Shown here: positions 40,239 through 48,168 of the stretch, one piece after another
How the letters are laid out: each line of letters begins with the position of its first letter
How positions within the stretch are numbered: the stretch's first letter is position 1
NCBI RefSeq assembly: GCF_001610835.1
Contig: NZ_CP011270.1
Coordinates: 5,784,001 to 5,848,000 of the forward strand
Length of the DNA stretch: 64,000 bases
Direction of reading: 5' to 3'
From: Planctomyces sp. SH-PL14
GTDB lineage: Bacteria; Planctomycetota; Planctomycetia; Planctomycetales; Planctomycetaceae
The notes under the pieces: generated by a model
Seen by the model: the letters and a program-made list of their open reading frames with translations, nothing else
Told to the model about the DNA's origin: nothing
The model's database searches: none
Program-made: the position numbers and the translations under genes

Positions 40239-40630
40239 CCGGGTCCAGGGTCACCCTGGTGGGGAGTGCAGCCATCTCGGCGTTCTGCAGGTTCCTGATG
40301 AGAAGAGGTGGGAAACACAGAGACGCAGAGGGCACGGAGAGGGACGGCAGGAGAGCCGACGTTCGCAAGGTTCTTCGGGAGAGAGTGGGAGCGGCCGATC
40401 AATACAGATGGGCAAGGATCAAGGCCGGGAAGCCGATTCCCACGGCCTCTGCCTCCTTCCTCTCCGTGCCCTCTGTGCCTCTGTGTTTCAAAATCCCGAC
40501 GGCTTGTGAAACACAACAACCTCGGCGCCGCTGAGCGACGGACCTGCCTCCGAGAAGCGATGCACGCTGTTTCCCGCAACGCGCACCGTTCAATCTTTGG
40601 CTCAATAAGATCACTGTGCCGGCAAGGACG
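40239..40630 (-). repeat. Hairpin-rich repeat, copy H (split by another repeat)
   Basis: The right end (ccgggtccagggtcaccctggtggggagtgcag) lies at 40239-40270 and the left end (gtgccggcaaggac) at about 40616-40630. The middle of the family sequence is missing. In its place is the inverted-repeat element at 40312-40489 plus about 110 bp of other DNA. Confidence 0.75.
40312..40489. repeat. cacagag inverted-repeat element (1)
   Basis: Ends are inverted repeats: gaaacacagagacgcagagggcacggagag and its near-complement ctctccgtgccctctgtgcctctgtgtttc. The interior holds ggcaggagagccgacgttcgcaagg, which matches element 2 in the opposite orientation. No coding sequence. Confidence 0.8.
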
Positions 40631-40639
40631 GTCGTCCGG

Positions 40640-41234
40640 CGTTATGACTCTTCGGCTTGGCCTTCGACGAAGCGGCGCAGACAAGCCGCGAAGTTCTCCG
40701 CGAAACGCTGAAACGTCGCGGTCTCATGATCGTACATGAACGACTGACCTTGGCGAGATCTCGACGCTGCGCATGTCGGAGGTCCTCGGAGAGAGGGGAG
40801 CCCGGAAGAGGCTCGAAGCTACCGCCGCCGAAAGCGAGCGTCAGTTGCGGGGCAATGATGGGCGACGGCGTGGTTCTGGAGCGGTACTCCTGCGTCCGTC
40901 GTTGTTCTTCCGGCCGACGATCGCCGCCCGTTCGAGTCGATGCCCGAATCGTGCGGCGGCTGACGCGCTCGGGAAGGCGGCTTTACGATGCCTCGGACCA
41001 GTGGTGACCGGGCCGTCCGGGAGGCCATGGCCCAGGTTCCGACCCACTGCCGTTCCGTGGAATTCAACGGGTGAAAGTGCCATACCATCGGCGCGCTGAA
41101 CAGGAGCAGGGCTGTGACAAGAATCCGCCAAGGCCAAGGGCGAATCAGTCTCTTCCCGGACATGCCACCTCTTGCGGAAGCCCGCGATGCGGGAAATGTC
41201 AGGGGCATCGCAATGCCTCCTTCTCCGGGCCACC
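40640..41234. pseudogene. Possible remnant of a small membrane-anchored protein gene (minus strand)
   Basis: On the minus strand, a frame beginning MSGKRLIRPWPWRILVTALLLFSAP at 41163 leads into FHPLNSTERQWVGTW. That pattern resembles small planctomycete proteins with an HPL...E...VGTW start. The frame then turns Arg/Pro-rich and stops near 40819, while plausible protein-like text (EEQRRTQEYRSRTTPSP) continues in another frame. A frameshifted or decayed gene is likely but not proved. Confidence 0.35.
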
Positions 41235-41927
41235 CTACCGGGCAATCTCCGGGGCGGGGATCGTTCCGGCCTTGATGGCCCGGTAGTAGCACCACAGCAG
41301 GTGGGCGGCGATGCCTCGGTCGGGCTGCCAGCGACGGGCTCGTTCGGAGAGTTCTTTCTCCGTGGGACGAGCCGGGGTTCGGGCGGCCCAGCGGTAGCTC
41401 TCCTGGAGGGCGAGGTCCTTCGCGGGAAACAGATCGGTGCGTCCCTCGCAGAACATCAGATAGACCTCGGCCGTCCATCGGCCGATCCCCTTGAGCGCCG
41501 TCAACGCTTCGATCGCCGCCTCGTCATCCAAGTCTCTTAACCGCCCGAAGTCGATCGCGCCTGACGACTCCGCGTCCGCGAGGGCTCGTACGTAGACCGC
41601 CTTCGGCCTGGAGAGGCCGAACGTCCGCAACGTCTCGACATCAAAGGTGCTGACATTCTCCGCCGTGACGGTCCCGACCCCCTGTTGGAGTCGCTTCCAG
41701 ATCGCGGCCGCCGAGGCGACGGAGACCTGCTGTTCGCAGATCAGCTGCACGAGGCCGATGAACCCGGCATCCCGGATACGCCACTCGAACGGTGCCACCT
41801 CTGCATGGGCGATCGCCAGGACCGGATCGGCCGCGCTCAGCCGTTGCCGCGCGGCCTCGATCTCCGCGGCGGACAGGACATGGACGGCAGTCGTTCGAGA
41901 CTTGGCGTTCACTGGGTTTCCACGCAC
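41235..41927 (-). CDS. alkA: DNA-3-methyladenine glycosylase II (AlkA-like, HhH-GPD)
   Basis: 230 residues. The helix-hairpin-helix is LKGIGRWTAEVYLMFCEGRTDLFPAKDLAL, with catalytic aspartate 171 in KDLAL, and QLICEQQVSVASA is the family's upstream motif. It removes alkylated bases (3-methyladenine and others) by N-glycosidic cleavage. The gene starts 26 bp after the ogt stop on the same strand, so the two alkylation repair genes form an operon. The start is uncertain: GTG 41927 or GTG 41912, neither with a strong ribosome binding site. Confidence 0.9.
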   Translation of the reverse strand: MRGNPVNAKSRTTAVHVLSAAEIEAARQRLSAADPVLAIAHAEVAPFEWRIRDAGFIGLVQLICEQQVSVASAAAIWKRLQQGVGTVTAENVSTFDVETLRTFGLSRPKAVYVRALADAESSGAIDFGRLRDLDDEAAIEALTALKGIGRWTAEVYLMFCEGRTDLFPAKDLALQESYRWAARTPARPTEKELSERARRWQPDRGIAAHLLWCYYRAIKAGTIPAPEIAR

Positions 41928-41953
41928 GAAGAAGTTTGCCCGGGCTTGTTGCC

Positions 41954-42511
41954 TCAGCCTCCAGTCACCGGAACCGAACTGCCGGCGTTCACCTCAAAGA
42001 GAACCCGCTGACTTGAACTGCGCGACGGTGGCAGACGTTCTTCCAGCGCGAGGAGCTGCCGTTTGCGTTCGAGGCCGCCACCGTAGCCCGTCAGGACTCC
42101 CGACGTGGCGATGACGCGGTGGCAGGGGATGATGATGGAGATCGGGTTCCTTCCGTTCGCCGCGCCGACCGCCCGGGTGGCCGCCGGGTTTCCGACTCGC
42201 CGCGCGAGCTCGGCATAGCTCTGGGTTTCGCCGAAAGGGATGCGGAGCAGTTCGTCCCAGACACGTTGCTGAAACGGGGTGCCCGTCGGTCGGAGCGGAA
42301 GGTCGAAGCTCTGCCGGGTCCCCTGGAAGTACTCGGACAGTTGTCGCCGGGCTTCGTGGAAGAGATCGTCCGATCGTTGTGAGCCCTCCGGCACGCCGCG
42401 CCAATGCCGGTGGGAGGGGAAGTGGAGGCCGGTGAGGTGCGTGCCGTCTCCCTGGAGAGTGATCGGTCCGACGGGGCTGTCGAACTCGGTGTGAAAGAGA
42501 GGGGTGGCCAT
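41954..42511 (-). CDS. ogt: Methylated-DNA--protein-cysteine methyltransferase
   Basis: 185 residues. The active-site motif IIIPCHRVIATSG contains the acceptor cysteine 130; RAVGAANGRNP is the DNA-binding recognition helix region. It transfers the methyl group of O6-methylguanine to itself. It is Ogt-type because there is no Ada regulatory domain. AAGGA precedes ATG 42511. The downstream gene is alkA, 26 bp away. Confidence 0.94.
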   Translation of the reverse strand: MATPLFHTEFDSPVGPITLQGDGTHLTGLHFPSHRHWRGVPEGSQRSDDLFHEARRQLSEYFQGTRQSFDLPLRPTGTPFQQRVWDELLRIPFGETQSYAELARRVGNPAATRAVGAANGRNPISIIIPCHRVIATSGVLTGYGGGLERKRQLLALEERLPPSRSSSQRVLFEVNAGSSVPVTGG

Positions 42512-42835
42512 GGACTGTCCTTTGGCGGCCGCAGAAGGACGTTTTCGTCTGCGGGGATCGGGAACGGGGAAGGGATTGTACGCGCCGAAGGGAATGAAGC
42601 CGTTCCCGGCCGCGATTCCTCATGTGCCCAGGAACGAGACGGCACTTCGACAGTTAACGAGTCGCTTCAGGCACCGCACCGGTCCAGGGTGGTCCCAGAC
42701 GGAACCGTGCCGGCCAGTGCACGGTTGGAGCGGTGAGACGAAGTCGAGACAGCCTCTTCGCAATTGGTTAAAACCTGCTCACGCGGATTGCCGCCGCCGC
42801 GTCACGACATGTCCCAGCCACCGAAGGATCGCTCT
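42512..42835. other. Divergent promoter region (ogt / fusion gene)
   Basis: About 320 bp between divergent genes. It contains a weak trace of the repeat's outer sequence (ccggtccagggtggtccc; gaaccgtgccggcc) at 42683-42716. No promoter was assigned. Confidence 0.35.
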
Positions 42836-45172
42836 GTGAATACGTCGTTCGCGTTCAACCCCCGATCCGCGACGGACAGCTCGAGCGGATGCCCGCAGGC
42901 CAGCCTGGGGCGGGTTTGCGGTTGGCAGTTCCTGTGCCTGCTGGTCCTGGCCGTCTTCTCCGCCTCGGCCCGGGCTGACACGTACGTCGTCCCGCCCGGG
43001 CCGGACGTGCAGTACGAGCTCCAGAACCGGCTCATCGAATCGACGCCGGGGGACGTCATTCAGCTCGAAGCGGGCCGGTATGAGTTTCGAGGCGAACTCA
43101 ATCTGAACTGCGGGCATGTCACGCTGAAGGGCCGCGGTCCGGAGAAGACGATCCTCTCCTTCCGGGATCAGCAGGCGGGGAGCGACGGCATCCTGGCGAC
43201 GGGCGACGGGATCGTGATGGAGGACCTCGCCGTTGAGAACACCGTCGGCAATGCGATCAAGGTCCTGGGGGCCAAAGGGATCACGTTTCGCCGCGTCCGG
43301 ACCGAATGGACCGATGGGCCGAAGTCCACGAACGGGGCCTATGGCCTGTACCCGGTTCAGTGCTCCGATGTGCTGATCGACAGCTGCATCGCCATCGGGG
43401 CGGCGGATGCCGGGATCTATGTCGGGCAGTGCGACCGCGTGGTTGTCCGCGGCTGCCGGACCGAGCGGAACGTGATCGGCATCGAGATCGAGAACACGCA
43501 CCATGCGGATGTGTTCGACAATCTCTCGACGGACAATGCCGGCGGGGTGCTTGTGGTCGATCTGCCGGGGCTGCCGGTCGTCAACGGGGAGTTCACGCGG
43601 GTCTTTCAGAACAAGATCGTGCGGAACAACCTGAAGAACTTTGCCCCCCAGGGGAACACCGCGGCGGACGTGCCCGACGGGACGGGGGTCATGGTCCTGG
43701 CTGCCAACAACGTGGAGGTGTTCTCGAACGAGATCGTCGATCACGGGACCGCGAATGTTCTGATCGTCAGTTACCTCGTGGCGGGGCGGCCGCTGCCGAA
43801 AACGAAGTATGACCCGTATCCGGAAGGGATCGCGATCTTCGACAACACGATTTCCGGGGGAGGCCGGCGGCCGGCGGGGAAGCTGGGGGCCCTGGTCACG
43901 CCGTTTGTCGGCGGGCGGTTCGCCGACATCGTGATGGACGGAGCCCAGGACGAGGCCAAGTTCGTCGACGGCAAGCTGCCCGAGCAGTTGGGGATTCGCA
44001 TCGCGGGGAACGATGGAGCGACGTTTGTGAACTTCAACCTCGCCCGTCTGAGTCCCGCCGCCGTGCTGAGCGGGCAGTACCGCGTCGATCGTGAACTGGG
44101 CGCGTACGCCGGACGGTTACCGAAGCTGGCAGCGGTCACCCTGCAGCCGCCCCCGCCGGTGATGGGGGAGAATGCGGCAGTCGCGGTCTATCGTGCGGCG
44201 CCGCGGCGACTCTCCGAGTGGGGGTTGTTCGGCGGACGGATGGCGGAGCAGCGGCCGGTGGCGGGGGTGATTCCTTATGAGCTCAACACGACGCTGTTCT
44301 CTGACGAGACGTCGAAGCACCGCTTCTTCCGGTTGCCGGCGGGGACGCAGGTCCGGTACCGGCCCGAGGGGGCGTTGGAGTTTCCGGAAGGGACAGTGAT
44401 CTCGAAGACCTTCGCGATGCCGCGGGCGACCGGTGTGGCGGAGGGGGCGGAGCGGATGCTCGAGACGCGGATCCAGATTCGGAAGGAGTCCGGCTGGTAC
44501 GGGTTCAGTTACCAGTGGGATGACGAGCAGACGGATGCGACGCTGGTGCTGGGGGGCGGTGTGCAGGATCTGGAGTGGCGGGGGCATGGTGCCGAGGTTC
44601 ATTCCAACCGATATGAGATTCCGAACGCCAACCAGTGCCTGAGCTGTCATGGCGAGAACGGGCGGTTTGTTCCGCTGGGACCGACGGCGGGGAATCTGAA
44701 CCGGGAGGTGGAGACGCCGAAGGGGGCTGTCAATCAGTTGGCGTCTTGGCAGGCGATGGGAGTCCTGGCAGAGCTGCCGGGGCTGGCGGGGGTGCCGAAG
44801 TTGCCGAGGTCGGAGGATCCGCAGTCGGGGACGGTGACGGATCGCGCGCGGGCGTGGCTGGATGTGAACTGCGCGCATTGTCATCGGCCGGAGGGTTCGG
44901 CGCGGACGACGGGGCTGGACCTGCGGATGTTGCAGGGGGATGCGGCGCGGTATGGGGTGTTGAAGGCGCCTGTGGCGGCGGGGCGGGGGACGGGGGGGAG
45001 GAAGTACGACATTGTTCCGGGCGAGCCGGACGAGTCGATTCTGGTGTATCGGCTGGAGTCGACGGAGCCGGGTGTGCGGATGCCGAATCTGTCGCGGAAT
45101 CTGGTGCCGACGCACGGGGTGGAGCTGGTGCGGGAATGGATCCGTTTGATGCCAAAGACAGAGAAGAAGTGA
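42836..45172 (+). CDS. Parallel beta-helix protein fused to SO2930-type diheme cytochrome c
   Basis: About 778 residues. The chosen start is GTG 42836, with GAAGGA upstream; ATG 42809 is possible but has no such site. After a signal peptide, residues about 45-400 form a right-handed beta-helix (GDVIQLEAGRYEF, GITFRRVRTEW, VVVRGCRTERNVIGIEIEN). The C-terminal half (about 430-778) has two heme motifs, CLSCH and CAHCH, spaced as in the SO2930/HNE_0200 cytochrome family. In other bacteria these two families are, as I recall, separate neighbouring genes; here they are one polypeptide. The protein is probably periplasmic. Its substrate is unknown. Confidence 0.85.
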   Translation: MNTSFAFNPRSATDSSSGCPQASLGRVCGWQFLCLLVLAVFSASARADTYVVPPGPDVQYELQNRLIESTPGDVIQLEAGRYEFRGELNLNCGHVTLKGRGPEKTILSFRDQQAGSDGILATGDGIVMEDLAVENTVGNAIKVLGAKGITFRRVRTEWTDGPKSTNGAYGLYPVQCSDVLIDSCIAIGAADAGIYVGQCDRVVVRGCRTERNVIGIEIENTHHADVFDNLSTDNAGGVLVVDLPGLPVVNGEFTRVFQNKIVRNNLKNFAPQGNTAADVPDGTGVMVLAANNVEVFSNEIVDHGTANVLIVSYLVAGRPLPKTKYDPYPEGIAIFDNTISGGGRRPAGKLGALVTPFVGGRFADIVMDGAQDEAKFVDGKLPEQLGIRIAGNDGATFVNFNLARLSPAAVLSGQYRVDRELGAYAGRLPKLAAVTLQPPPPVMGENAAVAVYRAAPRRLSEWGLFGGRMAEQRPVAGVIPYELNTTLFSDETSKHRFFRLPAGTQVRYRPEGALEFPEGTVISKTFAMPRATGVAEGAERMLETRIQIRKESGWYGFSYQWDDEQTDATLVLGGGVQDLEWRGHGAEVHSNRYEIPNANQCLSCHGENGRFVPLGPTAGNLNREVETPKGAVNQLASWQAMGVLAELPGLAGVPKLPRSEDPQSGTVTDRARAWLDVNCAHCHRPEGSARTTGLDLRMLQGDAARYGVLKAPVAAGRGTGGRKYDIVPGEPDESILVYRLESTEPGVRMPNLSRNLVPTHGVELVREWIRLMPKTEKK

Positions 45173-45182
45173 ATCTCTTTCA

Positions 45183-45504
45183 CCGGGTCCAGGGGCACCC
45201 TGGTCAGGGAGTGCAGAGGGGCAACGCCCCTTTGCCCGCCGGAGGCCTGGCCGTCGAGAGATGTCTGAAGGAGTGAGTGTCCAAACGCGGACACCGTGCC
45301 GGATGCCCCCTCATCAACCCGCGAGGATTGCAAAAGCCAGCGGTGTGATGTGAGGGAGTCCTCAACGCTGGTACCACAAAGCGGCCGCCCATTTTGTCCC
45401 ACGGTTCCTCACAGGAATGCCTCCGGCGGCAAGGGGTGACCCCCTTGACCCCGGCTGCCGTGGCACGTTGGGTTTGAGCTATGGGAGTCTTGCCGGCGAG
45501 GACG
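45183..45504 (-). repeat. Hairpin-rich repeat, copy I (full length, reverse)
   Basis: 322 bp in reverse orientation. The right end (ccgggtcc) starts 10 bp after the stop codon of the fusion gene. The right-arm hairpin is aggggc-aac-gcccct. It fills the gap between two convergent genes. Confidence 0.9.
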
Positions 45505-45519
45505 CTGTCGAAATGATCA

Positions 45520-45885
45520 TCAGCTGCCGCGCGTGATCGCCGCGCCGCGGAAACGCTCTCCACAGTAGAGACACGCATTCCGCCTCGCGTTGGACTTCCG
45601 GCCGCACTGCGGACAGGCGAGCGGCTGGCGCGTGATCTTCCCGTCGGCGACGCCGTCGCGGAGATCGATCTCCTCCAGCTTGGCGACAAACTCCTCCTCC
45701 GAGACGCCCAACTGATCGCGAAGAGTCTCGCACAACGCCTGGCAGGTGATCGTGAGCGTGTCGACCTGCTGGCGGAGCTGGTCCACTTCGTGCCGGGTCT
45801 GCTCGGAGTGGCTGCGGGCGTTCATCGCTTCCGCGCTCGCCTCGGCAATGCGGAACCGGTCGAAGAGATTGAAGAACCGCGTCAT
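45520..45885 (-). CDS. Coiled-coil protein with C-terminal zinc ribbon
   Basis: 121 residues. N-terminal amphipathic coiled coil (EAMNARSHSEQTRHEVDQLRQQVDTL), then a zinc ribbon with CPQC and CLYC knuckles 12 residues apart (LACPQCGRKSNARRNACLYCG). No signal peptide. Function unknown; perhaps a nucleic acid or protein interaction module. Confidence 0.75.
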   Translation of the reverse strand: MTRFFNLFDRFRIAEASAEAMNARSHSEQTRHEVDQLRQQVDTLTITCQALCETLRDQLGVSEEEFVAKLEEIDLRDGVADGKITRQPLACPQCGRKSNARRNACLYCGERFRGAAITRGS

Positions 45886-45986
45886 GTCGGTGTCTCGCCG
45901 TCGGGACGTTCAGGGGATAGGGCCCTGAACGCAGCCGCGGCGTCGGCGGATCACGGAATCCCGCGGCGGTTCGGGCTGAACGCCAT

Positions 45987-46391
45987 CTATTCGTGCGGCA
46001 GTGGCTCCGAATGATGCTCATGCACAATGACCCATTGCCCGTCGCGCTTCTCAAAGCCGATCGTCAGCCGGAGCGTAAACTCGACGCGCTGGCCGTGCTC
46101 CGTCCCGGCGCAGTCGATGAGGCCCGTGGCGAAGGCGACATCGGCACCCGGCGTGATCGCGATGTCGCGGAGTTCAAATCGCCCGTCGGAGCCGGCCCAT
46201 GGAAAAAACTGTTCGGTCCACGAGGTGCGATAGGCGTCGATCCCCTGCGAACGCAGCGGGCCGACGACGTCGTACATGAGAAGGTCGGGGGCGTGACAGG
46301 CGACGACCCGGTCGATGTCCTTCGCCCGCACGGCGGCGGCCCAGTCTCGAATGACGGCGTTGAGCGCGGCGATGTCGTCGAAGCGGGACAT
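45987..46391 (-). CDS. SnoaL-like (NTF2-superfamily) protein
   Basis: 134 residues. The NTF2/SnoaL cone pattern is visible: AVIRDWAAAVRAKDIDRVVACHAPDLLMYD at the N-terminus, then VAFATGLIDCAG and DGQWVIVHEHHSEPLP at the end. Such proteins are enzymes or binding proteins of varied function; the role here is unknown. CAGGA precedes ATG 46391. It is cytoplasmic. Confidence 0.82.
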   Translation of the reverse strand: MSRFDDIAALNAVIRDWAAAVRAKDIDRVVACHAPDLLMYDVVGPLRSQGIDAYRTSWTEQFFPWAGSDGRFELRDIAITPGADVAFATGLIDCAGTEHGQRVEFTLRLTIGFEKRDGQWVIVHEHHSEPLPHE

Positions 46392-46431
46392 GGAGTTCCT
46401 GGGTGGGCAGCGACCGATGAACTTGATCGTG

Positions 46432-46806
46432 TCAGCGGTTGAGAGGTGAAGGCTCGGACGGGGCCGGTCGAGGCGATACGAGGCGGCACGCGATCAGGTA
46501 CAGGACACAGAGGGTCGTGTATCCGAAGAGGACGATGAGCACGACAGCCGAAAAGAGTCCCCCGTTCATGGATTCGTAGGCGAGACGGATCTGAGGATCC
46601 GCAAGACCCTTGATGTGTTCCCACAGGAAACGGACGTTGGCGAAGAGCCATGCCGCCCGCAGAACCACGTGGACATTTCTGTTCCGCAGTGACAACTCGT
46701 CGAGAACGGTGGCCGAGTCTCTCCGTTCGTCCGGACGCCGAAGGCACACAAACAGTCCCGGCGCCAGGATCACGAGGACGGCCAAAATCGTCGACCAGCT
46801 AGCCAT
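46432..46806 (-). CDS. Small membrane protein, function unknown
   Basis: 124 residues with GAGGA before the ATG. A helix at the N-terminus (STILAVLVILAPGLFVCL) and one near the C-terminus (FSAVVLIVLFGYTTLCVLYLI) flank a soluble middle. No family recognised. It lies 40 bp upstream of the SnoaL-like gene on the same strand. Confidence 0.68.
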   Translation of the reverse strand: MASWSTILAVLVILAPGLFVCLRRPDERRDSATVLDELSLRNRNVHVVLRAAWLFANVRFLWEHIKGLADPQIRLAYESMNGGLFSAVVLIVLFGYTTLCVLYLIACRLVSPRPAPSEPSPLNR

Positions 46807-46871
46807 GTGGTTCCTCGCGGGGTGATTTGAGCTCGCAATCGATCGTCAGGTCGCTCGGCCGGACTCGGCGG

Positions 46872-47660
46872 CTAGACGCAGGCGCGGATAACGCCTCCGT
46901 CGACGCGGAGGGCGGCGCCGTTCGTCGCCGAGGCGAGTGGACTGCAGACGTAGGTGACGAGACTGGCGACTTCGTCCGTGGTGGCGAAACGCTTGAGGAG
47001 CGAGCTGGGGCGGATCGTCTCGAAGAACTCCTTCTCGAACTGTTCGAACGGCTTGCCGCCGCTGAGCTGGGAGACGAACTCGTCGACGCCGGCGGACTTC
47101 GTGGGGCCGGGGAGGACGGAGTTCACCGTGACGCCGGTCCCGGCGCAGGATTCCGCGAGGCCGCGGGCGACGGCGATCTGGGCCGTCTTGGTCATGCCGT
47201 AGTGGATCATCTCGACGGGGATCTGGACGCCGCTTTCGCTGCTGATGAAGACGATCCGGCCCCAGTCGCGGGACTTCATCCCCGGCAGGTAGAGACGGCT
47301 GAGGCGGACGCCGCTGAGGACGTTGACGTCAAAGAACCGTCGCCAGTCTTCGTCCGGGATCTCTTCGAACGGCTTCGGTTCGAAGATCCCGAGGTTGTTG
47401 ATGAGGATGTCGAGGGCGGGGTACTTCTTCTGGAGGGCCTCGGCGGATTCGGCGGTGGAGAGGTCCCCGGGAAAACCTTCGCAGCGGGCGGTGGGGAGCT
47501 CGGCCCGGACTTCGGCGAGGGCCGCTTCGACCGACTTCTCCGTGCGGCCGTTCAGGATGACGCGGGCTCCCTCCCGGGCGAGCGAGCGGGCGATGGCGAG
47601 CCCGATCCCCTTCGTGGAGCCGGTGACGAGGGCGGTCTTGTCGGTGAGTTTGAGATCCAT
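46872..47660 (-). CDS. Short-chain dehydrogenase/reductase
   Basis: 262 residues. Rossmann cofactor motif TGSTKGIG (13-20), NN-x-G segment (ILINNLG), and the catalytic Ser 141, Tyr 154 and Lys 158 (SSESG...YGMTK). Typical classical SDR of about 250 residues. It is an NAD(P)-dependent oxidoreductase, substrate unknown. The start at 47660 removes a long Pro/Arg-rich upstream extension that does not look like protein. Confidence 0.9.
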   Translation of the reverse strand: MDLKLTDKTALVTGSTKGIGLAIARSLAREGARVILNGRTEKSVEAALAEVRAELPTARCEGFPGDLSTAESAEALQKKYPALDILINNLGIFEPKPFEEIPDEDWRRFFDVNVLSGVRLSRLYLPGMKSRDWGRIVFISSESGVQIPVEMIHYGMTKTAQIAVARGLAESCAGTGVTVNSVLPGPTKSAGVDEFVSQLSGGKPFEQFEKEFFETIRPSSLLKRFATTDEVASLVTYVCSPLASATNGAALRVDGGVIRACV

Positions 47661-47887
47661 GATGGCGCGGGTTCGCGGAGGGTGGGGCGGAGTGTGGGGG
47701 CGGCGCGGGGGGGACAGGGAAAGGATATGCGGGGGTGTAAGCGGGCGGAAAGCGCGCGGTGGGAAGTGCAGATGTCCGAGCGCGAGGCGATTGAGCGGTG
47801 CGCGGTGCGGCCTCCAGCGCTCCCCAGAGCCGGGGCCGCGGTTCAGCCGCACCCATGATGTTGCGCTTCATCAGCGTTCGGATTTTT
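47661..47887. other. G-rich intergenic DNA upstream of SDR
   Basis: About 230 bp, very G-rich on the plus strand, between the SDR start and the cacagag element. It must hold the SDR promoter. No motif was assigned. Confidence 0.35.
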
Positions 47888-48075
47888 GAAACACAGAGGC
47901 ACAGAGAGCACGGAGAGGAAGGACACAGAGGCAGGATGAGGGGCTATGGGAATCGCCTCTCTGCTTTGATCTGTGTCCATCCGTGTTCATCTGTGGCTTC
48001 TACCTTGTCCCGAAAACCATGCGAACATCGGCTCTCTTGCCATCCCTCTCCGCGTCCTCTGTGCCTCTGTGTTTC
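47888..48075. repeat. cacagag inverted-repeat element (2)
   Basis: 188 bp. Ends gaaacacagaggcacagagagcacggagag / ctctccgcgtcctctgtgcctctgtgtttc are inverted repeats. Inner part contains a second cluster, ctgtgtccatccgtgttcatctgtggc, which recurs in element 3. No coding sequence. Confidence 0.82.
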
Positions 48076-48140
48076 AAACCTCTTCTCCTCAGGAGCCCAC
48101 AGAAAGCGAGGAGGTGCGGGCGCCGGTTGGGGCACGCTGG

Positions 48141-48168
48141 CTGACAACTGACGACTGAAAACTTCTTC
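48141..48168 (+). repeat. Short ctgacaac / gacgactg motif abutting a stop codon (2)
   Basis: ctgacaactgacgactg then aaaacttcttc leads straight to the stop codon of the carotenoid oxygenase gene. Same arrangement as at 25692-25725. Confidence 0.65.

Noticed and set aside
40160-40739. Several overlapping open frames in the repeat region
   Set aside because: They consist of translated repeat sequence (copy H and the cacagag element) in different frames.
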